This document shows positions 1-6,140 of a DNA stretch of 9,603 bases, in pieces. The stretch comes from Lactobacillaceae bacterium UBA5807 (GTDB taxonomy: Bacteria; Bacillota; Bacilli; Lactobacillales; Lactobacillaceae), in assembly GCA_002418005.1 (NCBI GenBank), contig DIDF01000054.1:1-9603 (forward strand), read 5' to 3'. The notes below the pieces were generated by a model. It saw nothing but the letters and a program-made list of their open reading frames with translations, was not told where the DNA came from and searched no databases. Numbering within the stretch: the first letter of the stretch is position 1; the number at the start of each line of letters is the position of its first letter. Both the position numbers and the translations under genes were made by a program.

Positions 1-102
1 ATTAATGAAATTCTAATCCAAAAACCAACTAATTACAATGGTAAAATGAATGAAAGCACTGATATATCAACTACTTTAGACTCATTCTTAAATAGGAACT
101 AA
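1..102 (+). CDS. Possible 3' end of an upstream gene (partial)
   Basis: Frame 1 is open from the first base to a TAA at 100-102, giving 33 residues that end in ...TLDSFLNRN. The window starts inside it, so start and family cannot be seen and no function is assigned. The peptide is polar and Asn/Ser/Thr-rich. The two-way terminator at 176-224 lies downstream, which is what a gene end here would call for. An open frame of 34 codons in AT-rich DNA could still be chance, so this is a weak call. Confidence 0.35.
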   Translation: MNEILIQKPTNYNGKMNESTDISTTLDSFLNRN

Positions 103-175
103 TCTTGAAAATGAGAGCAAAATTAAAAATTGTGTTTTCATAAATCTTTTAAAAATAGAAAATTTTGAATAATTA

Positions 176-224
176 AAAAAGAACTAAGGAAGTAATTTCT
201 AAATTAACTTCTTTAATTCTTTTT
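176..224. terminator. Two-way intrinsic terminator between convergent units
   Basis: An 18-nt arm at 176-193 pairs with 207-224, with one mismatch and one G-U pair, around a 13-nt loop. Because the outer arms are A5/T5, the hairpin is followed by a U-rich tract on either strand. On the minus strand it sits about 40 bp after the stop of the D-2-hydroxyacid dehydrogenase gene and is its likely terminator. On the plus strand it would end transcription arriving from the left edge. The rest of 103-263 is AT-rich and shows no gene. Confidence 0.65.
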
Positions 225-263
225 AGAATTAGATTATTTATTTGAGATTCCTACGATTTTTAA

Positions 264-1271
264 TTATCCAGCATTTACTCGATGGGGACTTTCTTTGCCA
301 GTAATTTCCATTAAGGTGTCGTCTAGTGATTGCTCAACCATGTTTTTAACAGCATGGTCAGTATAAAAGGCAACGTGAGGAGTTAAGAAGACATTATTCA
401 TAGCTTTTAGCTTCTTGTATGTCTTTAAAGGAATATCACCGCCATTGAATGTCTTATTGAAAATTGTGGTTTCGTCTTCGATAACATCAATTCCGGCACC
501 AGCAATTTCCTTGTTCTCCAAAGCGGAAATTAATGCTTCGGTATCTACAACTGGGCCTCTTGAGCAATTAACAAACAAAACGGAATTCTTCATCTTTTTA
601 AATTGTTCAGCACCAATCATGTGACGGTTTTCAAGGCTTCCGTAAACATGAATGGTGATTAAGTCGGCATTCTTAAAGATGTCGTCCTTAGTAGTATATT
701 GGACGAAATCTTTAAAATCGTCGTTTTCTTTTAAATCATTGCCGAGAACTTTTTTAGCACCCAAAGCAGTGAAAATTTTGGCAACAGTACTGCCAATTCG
801 ACCAACTCCAATAATTCCGATGGTCAAGTTCGAAATTTCCTTTGAACGCAGACCATTAACTATGTAGTCATTGTTTCTAAGTCTGTCTTGAAATTGAGGA
901 ATGTGGCGAATTAAGTTCATGGAGTGGGTTAATGTCATTTCTGCCACGGCTCTTGGAGAATATGAAGGAACGTTAGTAATCGTTAGACCATTTTCCTTTG
1001 CCCAGGGAAGGTTGCAAGAATCAACTCCAGCAGATCTTAACGCTAATTGGTGAATGTCCAATTCATGTAATCTTTTGTACAGATCCGGTTTGTCAGTGAG
1101 TTTGCTTCGTTGACGGTAATCAATTCCGTCATAACCTTTGGCCAAATCAACGGTATCATCGTGAAGTTCAATATCATTGTAATCTACTTGAACTTCTGGG
1201 TGCTTTTTGCGCCACTCTAAAACAAACTCTTCCTCATAGGGGAGAATGTTATAAGCTAATATTTTTGTCAC
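264..1271 (-). CDS. D-2-hydroxyacid dehydrogenase (D-lactate dehydrogenase / D-HicDH family)
   Basis: A cytosolic NAD-dependent enzyme of 335 aa, full length for the family, that reversibly reduces a 2-keto acid to the D-2-hydroxy acid. The Rossmann motif GVGRIG lies at 155-160, with an acidic residue, D179, at the position that binds the NAD ribose. The catalytic set is visible: R238 (in NCSRGPVVDT), E267 and H299 (in TPHVAFYTDH). Their spacing (29 and 61) equals that of R235/E264/H296 in L. bulgaricus D-LDH as I recall it. The start is GTG, with a modest GGTGG upstream. It follows the aminotransferase gene by 26 bp in the same direction, so the two are probably cotranscribed. That pairing favours reduction of amino-acid-derived keto acids (a D-hydroxyisocaproate-dehydrogenase-like role) over bulk lactate production. 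Substrate preference cannot be read from the sequence. Confidence 0.9.
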   Translation of the reverse strand: MTKILAYNILPYEEEFVLEWRKKHPEVQVDYNDIELHDDTVDLAKGYDGIDYRQRSKLTDKPDLYKRLHELDIHQLALRSAGVDSCNLPWAKENGLTITNVPSYSPRAVAEMTLTHSMNLIRHIPQFQDRLRNNDYIVNGLRSKEISNLTIGIIGVGRIGSTVAKIFTALGAKKVLGNDLKENDDFKDFVQYTTKDDIFKNADLITIHVYGSLENRHMIGAEQFKKMKNSVLFVNCSRGPVVDTEALISALENKEIAGAGIDVIEDETTIFNKTFNGGDIPLKTYKKLKAMNNVFLTPHVAFYTDHAVKNMVEQSLDDTLMEITGKESPHRVNAG

Positions 1272-1297
1272 TTAAACCACCATCTTTCAATATATTT

Positions 1298-2470
1298 TTA
1301 TGAAGGAGTCTTCTCTAAATCTTTTACCATTTGAGAGATTCCTTTCATTGCTGCTTTAAGGGCTTCATCGCTGGCAGCATAACTGATTCGAATTGACTTA
1401 TCGTCACCGAATGCTGCTCCAGGGAAGATGCCAATGTGATACTCCTTGGCCAATTTTTTAACAAAGGCCCAACTATCCAGGTTAAGAGAAGCAGGAATAA
1501 CTGCGTAGATATAAAAGGCACCACCAGGGGTAATGACGTTAAAGCCTAAATTATTAAGGCTTTCTTGAACAAATTTTCGCCGTTTATCGTATTCAAGCCT
1601 CATCGGTTCAGCATCATTTTGACCATGATTAAGGGCTTCACTGGCAGCGTCTTGAACGATTGAGGCTGGAGTGGTAACCGTGAACTGATGGACTTTGGCA
1701 ATTTGGTTTATAAAAGGATTTGGGCCAAAGATAAAGCCAAGTCGATAACCAGTCATCGCATGAGATTTTGAAAGCCCATTCATGATAATTGTTTGATCGG
1801 GTAGCCATTGAGAAAGACTATAGTGTTTAACGCCGTAAGTTAATTCTCCATATATTTCATCACTTAAAACCCAAAGGTTATTTTTCTTAATAACAGGGAC
1901 CAAAGCTTTTAATTGATCTTCAGAGTATGCAACACCAGTAGGGTTATTTGGATCATTAATAATAAATCCCTTAACTTTAATGTCTGGATGATCATCAATC
2001 GCTTTTTGAAGCGATTCAGGGGTCAAAATATAGTTAGTTTTGCTGGTATCAATATGGATAATATTTAACTCACAAAGATCCGCGCAAGCATCATAAAGTG
2101 GATAAGATGGATTAAGAATAATGATGCCATCGCCAGGAGCAAATAAAGTTCTGACTGAATCCATTACGGCCTCTGTGGCACCCACAGTGACGACAATCTG
2201 ATTTTCGTCATAATTGTAGCCAAACTTTTCTTTATAATACTTAGAAGCAGCTTGTCTTAAATCATCATGGCCCCAAAAATAAGGGTAGTGAGAATCATTA
2301 TCTCTAACTGCTTGAATAGTTGCCTGCTTAATGTGTTCAGGAACGTTAAAGTTTGGCTCGCCCAAAGTTAATTTGACAATCTTTGGATCGCTGCTAATTT
2401 CACGGTCAAAATCACGCATTGCTGATGGCTTAACCTTTAAGGCTGCCGGGTTAATATCGTTAATGTTCAC
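1298..2470 (-). CDS. araT: PLP-dependent class I aminotransferase, AraT-like
   Basis: A cytosolic fold-type I aminotransferase of 390 aa, a normal length. It moves the amino group of an (aromatic or branched/sulfur) amino acid to a 2-keto acid such as 2-oxoglutarate. Visible residues: N176 in NDPNNPTG, D204 in SDEIYGEL (bonds the PLP pyridine nitrogen), Y207, the Schiff-base lysine K235 in NGLSKSHAMTGYRLGF, and R361 in the C-terminal SIRISYA segment, which binds the substrate carboxylate. The N-terminal KLTLGEPNFNVPEH segment is typical of lactic acid bacterial AraT/PatA proteins. The start is GTG, chosen because GGAGGG lies 7 nt upstream. It is the first gene of a two-gene unit with the downstream D-2-hydroxyacid dehydrogenase, a catabolic pair that turns amino acids into hydroxy acids. 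The symbol is by similarity of motifs; a broader-specificity enzyme of the same subgroup is equally possible. Confidence 0.88.
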   Translation of the reverse strand: MNINDINPAALKVKPSAMRDFDREISSDPKIVKLTLGEPNFNVPEHIKQATIQAVRDNDSHYPYFWGHDDLRQAASKYYKEKFGYNYDENQIVVTVGATEAVMDSVRTLFAPGDGIIILNPSYPLYDACADLCELNIIHIDTSKTNYILTPESLQKAIDDHPDIKVKGFIINDPNNPTGVAYSEDQLKALVPVIKKNNLWVLSDEIYGELTYGVKHYSLSQWLPDQTIIMNGLSKSHAMTGYRLGFIFGPNPFINQIAKVHQFTVTTPASIVQDAASEALNHGQNDAEPMRLEYDKRRKFVQESLNNLGFNVITPGGAFYIYAVIPASLNLDSWAFVKKLAKEYHIGIFPGAAFGDDKSIRISYAASDEALKAAMKGISQMVKDLEKTPS

Positions 2471-2578
2471 GTTAATTCCCTCCGGATTTATTAAATTAAT
2501 TAATAAATAAACAGCTCAAATATACCCAATGAATAAAAAACCAATTCTATCATGAAAATAGGATTAAAATTTAATGAA

Positions 2579-2608
2579 ATCATACCTCATATTGTATGGA
2601 ATTGTCAA
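2579..2608 (-). promoter_or_regulatory. Promoter of the aminotransferase-dehydrogenase unit
   Basis: On the minus strand a perfect TTGACA (2608-2603) is followed after 18 bp by TATGAT (2584-2579). Transcription would start near 2571 and give a leader of about 100 nt before the GTG at 2470. The leader contains a short imperfect hairpin (around 2541-2563) followed by six U residues; it is too weak to call an attenuator. No T-box or other known riboswitch motif was seen here. Confidence 0.6.
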
Positions 2609-2679
2609 AGTAAAATATGGTAATCAAACGTTTTACCAAGAGATTGAATTTTTAAAAGATCTTGTTATCATTCTGATAG

Positions 2680-3201
2680 TTAACTTGCAAGTGGTTTTTC
2701 CATTATTAAGTCCGTTTGGTTTTGACTCCCAAGAATAAAGTGGTGAGAACCAACTTGTTTAAAACCCATGGCATGATAAAAGCTAATGGCCGAAGCGTTT
2801 TGTTCCCATACTCCCAGCCAAATATTCTTTTTGTTGGATTCTTTGGCATAATTAATAGCAAAATTGATTAATTGTTTTCCTAGTCCCTGGCGTTGGAAAG
2901 CTTTTCTGATGTAGATTCTTTGCACTTCTAGCGATTCTTTTGAAATGTTTTCTGTTTGATTATTGCCAATATTTAATTTTATATATCCGGCAATTTGTTT
3001 CCCAAAATATATAAAGAAGTAAGCAGACTGATCACTTTGAACTTCAGAATTTAACTTTGAAAGACCATAATTTTTGATAAAATAATCCTTCAAATCTTTT
3101 TCGGTGTTTTGTTTTCCGTAAGTATCAGTGAAGGTTTTAATACTAATATTTTGTAATGTCTCAATTTGATCTGAACTTACTTTTGATATTTTAATTCGCA
3201 T
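2680..3201 (-). CDS. GNAT-family N-acetyltransferase
   Basis: A single-domain acetyl-CoA-dependent acyltransferase of 173 aa, a usual GNAT length. Motif A is visible as VQRIYIRKAF then QRQGLG at 103-108, the Q-x-x-G-x-G pyrophosphate loop that holds acetyl-CoA. Motif B follows as WLGVWEQN at 128-135 and SFYHAMGF at 140-147, with Y142 at the position of the usual general-acid tyrosine. The N-terminal FTDTYGKQNTEKDL segment resembles PaiA-type polyamine acetyltransferases, but the substrate is not assigned. ATG start with AAGGAAG about 10 nt upstream. No strong promoter of its own is evident just upstream, where a hairpin (3246-3281) separates it from the membrane protein gene; it may be reached by readthrough. 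No clear terminator follows its stop. Confidence 0.82.
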   Translation of the reverse strand: MRIKISKVSSDQIETLQNISIKTFTDTYGKQNTEKDLKDYFIKNYGLSKLNSEVQSDQSAYFFIYFGKQIAGYIKLNIGNNQTENISKESLEVQRIYIRKAFQRQGLGKQLINFAINYAKESNKKNIWLGVWEQNASAISFYHAMGFKQVGSHHFILGSQNQTDLIMEKPLAS

Positions 3202-3245
3202 AAAGATGACACTTCCTTTTCTAGTTGAGGATTCGATTAACTAAT

Positions 3246-3286
3246 AGTGACCAGCCTATCAAAATTGATTGGCTAGTCACTTTTTT
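3246..3286 (+). terminator. Hairpin with T-run on the plus strand
   Basis: The stem AGTGAC / GTCACT (3246-3251 with 3276-3281), then AGCC / GGCT and ATCA / TGAT, closes on a 4-nt loop at 3262-3265, with internal mismatches at 3252/3275 and 3257/3270. Six Ts (3281-3286) follow on the plus strand, the form of an intrinsic terminator. The flanking genes are on the minus strand, where the hairpin has no U-tract behind it. It may block antisense transcription, or act as a weak terminator or processing site between the membrane protein and GNAT genes. Confidence 0.5.
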
Positions 3287-3299
3287 ATTCTGAAAAATT

Positions 3300-3605
3300 T
3301 TAATGTGGCAGACTAAAAATAATTGGATTTCCATGCAAATTGATAAGGTATAAAGCCAGCATAATGACGTTTAAAATTAACGACATTACAACAATGCCAT
3401 ACCTTAAGGTCATTACGAATGAAAATGGTCCTTGAAATCTGGCAAACCTTCTTCCTTGATATGAAAAGGTAAAAATTAATAACGGTAAAGTCAGAATAAT
3501 TTGAAGAATTATTCCCAGCCAGTAAATCATCTGACCGCCAAAGTTTAACTGCAGCCAATAGCTGCCTGCAGCAACTAAATCAATTAAGATCGCAATAAAA
3601 GCCAT
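3300..3605 (-). CDS. Small membrane protein of unknown function
   Basis: A hydrophobic protein of 101 aa that I do not recognise. It shows three likely membrane segments: a short one at about 2-18, one at about 26-48 (MIYWLGIILQIILTLPLLIF) and one at about 68-90. A basic stretch, YQGRRFARFQ, between the second and third would be cytoplasmic by the positive-inside rule. There are no catalytic motifs. The start is firm: ATG with GGAGG 7 nt upstream. Its promoter is probably the extended -10 at 3637-3645. It stands between two hairpins, so it may be a single-gene transcript. Neighbouring genes give no hint of its job. Confidence 0.7.
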   Translation of the reverse strand: MAFIAILIDLVAAGSYWLQLNFGGQMIYWLGIILQIILTLPLLIFTFSYQGRRFARFQGPFSFVMTLRYGIVVMSLILNVIMLALYLINLHGNPIIFSLPH

Positions 3606-3636
3606 TTATTCCTCCAAAATTTGTTTAATTTTATTA

Positions 3637-3645
3637 ATCATAGCA
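3637..3645 (-). promoter_or_regulatory. Extended -10 promoter of the small membrane protein gene
   Basis: Minus-strand TGCTATGAT (3645-3637) is an extended -10 (TG-n-TATGAT) about 30 nt before the ATG at 3605. No good -35 is seen. It lies immediately downstream of the T-rich tail of the terminator at 3658-3690. Confidence 0.45.
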
Positions 3646-3657
3646 TATTAAAAAAGT

Positions 3658-3690
3658 AAACAGCCTAACAGTGAACTTGTTAGGCTGTTT
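3658..3690. terminator. Strong two-way intrinsic terminator
   Basis: A perfect 13-bp stem, AAACAGCCTAACA (3658-3670) with its complement at 3678-3690, encloses a 7-nt loop (3671-3677). On the minus strand it is followed by TTTACTTTTTT, which suits termination of the metalloprotease gene whose stop is at 3719. On the plus strand it is followed by TTTTACCTTTTT. Confidence 0.8.
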
Positions 3691-3718
3691 TACCTTTTTA
3701 AAGTCGTAATATTAAACT

Positions 3719-4305
3719 TTAATGTTTAACTGTTCTTGGGTAAGACTGATCGGTAAACGTCTTTGAATAAAGCTGTTGGACTCCTCTGATGTCGTCAGGT
3801 TGAATGGAATAATCTCGGTTAGATGCATACATGACACTCTTTAAATAGTGACTGTGTGCCAAACCAATTGCATGGCCTAACTCGTGTTCAGCAACGTTGT
3901 TAATTTCACGGCTGTTATACTCGAAGCGTTTTAGGGCATCTGGATTCATAATTGCTTTAGCATGCACAAGATTTTCGCTTGAATCCTCTTTGGTGATGTA
4001 TGTGATACCAGTATAATCCGGGTTTATTGAGGTGCTGGTGGTTGCGTCTATATTAGCATTTTTGGTAGATACAATTTTAAAATTAAAAACGCCGGTTTTA
4101 TTCCACTTTCTAAGAGCGTATTTCCAATATGGAACATACCTCGGATTACCAGAAATTTGGATTGTTGCTGTGGGTCTTGACCAATGAACACCAATATTTG
4201 GGTTGACGGTACTACCATTTGAATTTTGAAAACATTCAAGGATAAAAATAAAAACTGAGGTGAAGATAACGACAAGGATTTTGAAAAAATAGCTTGTTTT
4301 TTCAA
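3719..4305 (-). pseudogene. Matrixin-type (M10-like) secreted zinc metalloprotease, apparently frameshifted
   Basis: A small exported Zn protease. The catalytic motif HELGHAIGLAH (zinc ligands H141, H145, H151 and general base E142 in the repaired numbering) is followed by the Met-turn SVMYAS, M159. Read continuously, the mature part runs from about 4280 to 3719 in one open frame: N-terminal sequence with WSRPTATIQISG, WKYALRKWNKTGVFNFK, TGITYIT, then the active site. That frame has no ATG, GTG or TTG at its 5' end; its first usual start is a GTG at 3967, which would cut off about 113 residues. A good start exists in the next frame: TTG at 4305-4303, 8 nt after GAGGGGG, followed by KKQAIF, which looks like the opening of a signal peptide. 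The two frames join at a run of six Ts (4289-4284 on the minus strand). One more T would give MKKQAIFFKILVVIFTSVF and a 195-aa protein with a normal signal peptide. The cause could be a true mutation, a phase-variable tract, or a sequencing error. Lactobacilli carry similar small extracellular Zn proteases of little-known role. Confidence 0.75.
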
Positions 4306-4375
4306 AGTATAACCCCCTCTGGAAACTGCCTGGGAATTAACCAACTTGAGTTATCTTCTGGAATATTTTGTGCCA

Positions 4376-4381
4376 ATTATA
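4376..4381 (-). promoter_or_regulatory. -10 box of the metalloprotease gene
   Basis: A perfect TATAAT on the minus strand lies about 70 nt before the TTG start at 4305. No convincing -35 at 16-18 bp is present; the closest match (TTCACA) sits 19 bp away. The stretch 4385-4510 between this box and the divergent T-box operon promoter shows no gene or other feature. Confidence 0.4.
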
Positions 4382-4516
4382 ATCTGTCTTTAAGAACTTA
4401 TGTGAAATTTTGACGTTTGTATTTTGAAAGAAGAGCTGCCAATAAAAAGTAAACACCGTTAGCCCTTGTTTTAATACTGATTGGAAAAAATGATTTCAGA
4501 AAATAAAAAAATATCC

Positions 4517-4545
4517 TTGACAATGAGAAGCATTCTCACTAAACT
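4517..4545 (+). promoter_or_regulatory. Promoter of the T-box-controlled methyltransferase/ABC operon, with a palindrome in its spacer
   Basis: TTGACA (4517-4522) and TAAACT (4540-4545) are 17 bp apart, a strong housekeeping-type promoter with a start expected near 4552. The spacer contains TGAGAA-GCA-TTCTCA (4524-4538), an inverted repeat of two 6-bp arms that fills almost the whole gap and is well placed to be a repressor operator. No second promoter was seen between the two T-boxes, so this one should serve both. Confidence 0.75.
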
Positions 4546-4551
4546 GTAAAG

Positions 4552-4829
4552 CAATGATTTGATGTGTTGAAGAGATGAGTAGTGGTTTCGTTTTGTTTTA
4601 GAGAGCTCACAAGTGCTGAAAGTGAGTACAAACAAATCACAAACTATGGTCTTGGAGCATGATTTTTCGAGCGGACTATCCGTAAGACTATCGTGGTTAA
4701 CGTCCCTTATTGCGTCTGATGTATTTTATGTACATCGTAAGTTGTTAGATGTGAATCTGACAAGAACAAAGGTGGTTTCACGCGGTAGCGTCCTTAGAAA
4801 TATTTGATTTCTAAGGCTTTTTTGTTTTT
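4552..4829 (+). ncRNA. T-box riboswitch 1 (proximal), probable Met specifier
   Basis: A tRNA-sensing leader that lets transcription continue when uncharged tRNA binds. Seen in order: the AGTA motif (4578-4581), the AGAGAG motif (4600-4605) and an apical loop with TGCTGAAA (4614-4621) closed by CTCAC/GTGAG. The specifier loop carries ATG at 4646-4648. A hairpin GATGTA/TACATC (4718-4736) fits Stem III. The T-box sequence AAAGGTGGTTTCACGCGG (4768-4784) follows; its TGGT bulge (4773-4776) pairs with a tRNA end having discriminator A, as tRNA-Met does. The terminator is a perfect 10-bp hairpin, CCTTAGAAAT / ATTTCTAAGG (4792-4816), then CTTTTTT. The T-box core differs from the usual GGTGGTACCGCG by having TTTCA in the middle. 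The Met assignment rests on the aligned position in the second copy; other triplets in the loop are not excluded. Confidence 0.85.
4792..4823 (+). terminator. Regulated terminator of T-box 1
   Basis: A perfect 10-bp stem (4792-4801 with 4807-4816), a 5-nt loop ATTTG, and six Ts at 4818-4823. Its upstream arm follows directly on the T-box sequence, as expected for the mutually exclusive terminator/antiterminator fold. Confidence 0.85.
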
Positions 4830-4835
4830 AATAAA

Positions 4836-5090
4836 GAAATTCGAAAAGAAGAGTAGCTTTTAAGAACTTTTACAGAAATCCGGTTTTGATGAGATCCGGA
4901 ATAGTCTAAAAAGTGAAGATGAGCTTTTTAAGAAGGTAGAAAGTGCAAGCTTTTTATTCGGAAGGATCCGTTATCATCCCTGACATTTTTGTGTCGTAGA
5001 GGTAAATTGTGTGAGCAATTTACGAACATGGGTGGTAACGCGAGCTTTCGTCCCTTAATCAGAAATGGTTTATGGGAGAAAGCTTTTTAT
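4836..5090 (+). ncRNA. T-box riboswitch 2 (distal), probable Met specifier
   Basis: A second full T-box follows the first terminator, with no promoter seen between them. Seen in order: AGTA (4852-4855) and an apical loop with TGATGAGA (4887-4894) between CCGG arms. The specifier loop holds GAAG-ATG-AG, with ATG at 4919-4921, exactly 24 nt after the apical motif, as in the first copy. CCGTTATC (4968-4975) is the conserved linker motif. An 8-bp Stem III hairpin, GTAAATTG/CAATTTAC (5002-5023), precedes the T-box sequence GGGTGGTAACGCG (5030-5042) with TGGT at 5033-5036. The terminator is at 5043-5088. This copy is closer to consensus in the linker. In series with the first copy, both terminators must be overcome before the operon is read. 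Confidence 0.87.
5043..5088 (+). terminator. Regulated terminator of T-box 2
   Basis: AGCTTTCGTCCC (5043-5054) pairs with GGGAGAAAGCT (5074-5084) with a single bulged G, over a 19-nt loop, and is followed by TTTTT at 5084-5088. The 5' arm overlaps the end of the T-box antiterminator, so the two folds exclude each other. Confidence 0.8.
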
Positions 5091-5120
5091 TTTGAACTTT
5101 TAAAATTGGAGGAATTGACT

Positions 5121-6140
5121 ATGAGTGAAAATTTTTTATCACAAGCATTTAATAATGAAGAAGAAAAAGAAGTTCCAATTTCATTTTGGCACCACTTTGC
5201 GCCTAATGAATTTGTTTCAGCCAAAGAACATCCAGAAGTAGTTGATCAAAATCTAAATGGTTTAAAAAAGTATGTCCAAGACGTAAATCCTGATTTTATA
5301 AAGTTGATGACAGATGGATTTTTCCTATATGACTTTCAAGATGTCGAAAATGTCCAAGATGCTGATTCTTTACAAAAAATTAAGCCACTTTCGCACGATA
5401 ACTGGTGGTTTAGAGGTCAGGCTGAATTGGTTAAAAAACAACGAAACGTCGTTGGAAAGAAGTTAGCATTTTATAATATATTTTCACCGGTGACAATATT
5501 AAAATGGGCACTTGTAGACCAAACAAAAGAGCCTGTCACATTGGCAGACAAAAGGTTTGCAGATTTATATGAAGATCATCCGCAATTAGTAAAAAAAGTG
5601 TTAGATGTTATTGCTCAAGATGTTATTGAACAAGTTAATATTGTTCTTAAGTCTGGTGCCGATGGGGTTTATTACAGTACTCAGACAATTCAAGATGATC
5701 GATTATTTAATAAAGAATTCTTTGACTCAGTTCATAAACCAGTTGATTTGAAAGTTATCGACGGAATTAATAAGTTGTCTCAGAAAAATATTTTGCATAT
5801 TTGTGGATTCGATGGTGCCAAAAATGATTTGGCATGGTTCAAAGATTACCCACTTCAGATTATTAATTGGTCTTGCCACACAGATGGCTATTCACTGGGT
5901 GAAGGCAAAAAATTGTTTGGTGGTAAACCCGTTCTTGGTGGCTTTGGGATAACTAAAAAAGATTTACTTTATTCAGGCAGCAAACAAGAAATTCAAAATG
6001 AAGTTCATCGATTAATTGATGAAGCCGGAACTAAGGGAGTAATTCTGGGTGCTGATTGCACTATTTTTAGAGATACTCCAATCGACCATATTAAATGGGC
6101 AAAGCAAGCTGCGCATGATTACACTAATGAGGTGATTTAG
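5121..6140 (+). CDS. UROD/MtaA-fold zinc methyltransferase-like protein
   Basis: A 339-aa cytosolic protein of the uroporphyrinogen decarboxylase superfamily, the branch that holds methyltransferases such as MtaA and CmuA. Evidence is the LHICG segment (H226, C228) and GADC (C313), matching the H-x-C...C zinc ligands with which MtaA- and MetE-type enzymes activate a thiol as methyl acceptor. The N-terminal VPISFWHHF differs from the Arg-rich motif of true UROD, and no haem genes are nearby, so haem synthesis is unlikely. The start is ATG at 5121, with GGAGG about 7 nt upstream; a longer frame reaching back to a TTG at 4989 would begin inside the T-box RNA and is rejected. It is first in a five-gene operon behind tandem, probably Met-specific T-boxes. 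I infer a methyltransferase that makes or recycles methionine, with the transporter bringing in its substrate. No corrinoid protein is encoded in the window. The exact reaction is unknown. Confidence 0.8.
   Translation: MSENFLSQAFNNEEEKEVPISFWHHFAPNEFVSAKEHPEVVDQNLNGLKKYVQDVNPDFIKLMTDGFFLYDFQDVENVQDADSLQKIKPLSHDNWWFRGQAELVKKQRNVVGKKLAFYNIFSPVTILKWALVDQTKEPVTLADKRFADLYEDHPQLVKKVLDVIAQDVIEQVNIVLKSGADGVYYSTQTIQDDRLFNKEFFDSVHKPVDLKVIDGINKLSQKNILHICGFDGAKNDLAWFKDYPLQIINWSCHTDGYSLGEGKKLFGGKPVLGGFGITKKDLLYSGSKQEIQNEVHRLIDEAGTKGVILGADCTIFRDTPIDHIKWAKQAAHDYTNEVI

Noticed and set aside
415..867. Two short plus-strand open frames within the D-2-hydroxyacid dehydrogenase gene.
   Set aside because: Shadows of a clearly coding minus-strand gene; no start signals or family features.
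2541..2563. Possible attenuator hairpin in the leader of the aminotransferase gene.
   Set aside because: The stem is 8 bp with a C-A mismatch and nearly all A-T pairs; too weak despite the U6 tract that follows.
2621..2637. Possible catabolite (cre) site around the AACGTT at 2627-2632.
   Set aside because: Aligned on its CG step, neither strand matches the conserved TG and other fixed positions of the cre consensus.
4048..4344. A 98-codon minus-strand open frame as a separate gene.
   Set aside because: Only its first part (from the TTG at 4305) makes sense, as the start of the metalloprotease signal peptide; after the T6 tract the real coding frame is the other one.
4613..4807. A 64-codon open frame on the plus strand.
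   Set aside because: It lies wholly inside the first T-box RNA, from its apical loop to its terminator, with no ribosome binding site.
4989..5120. A 44-codon in-frame 5' extension of the methyltransferase gene from a TTG at 4989.
   Set aside because: It runs through Stem III, the T-box sequence and the regulated terminator, and has no ribosome binding site; ATG at 5121 has GGAGG at the right distance.
5121..6140. Calling the first operon gene a haem-pathway uroporphyrinogen decarboxylase (hemE).
   Set aside because: It lacks the N-terminal Arg-rich substrate motif, has H-x-C...C zinc ligands, and no haem genes are near.
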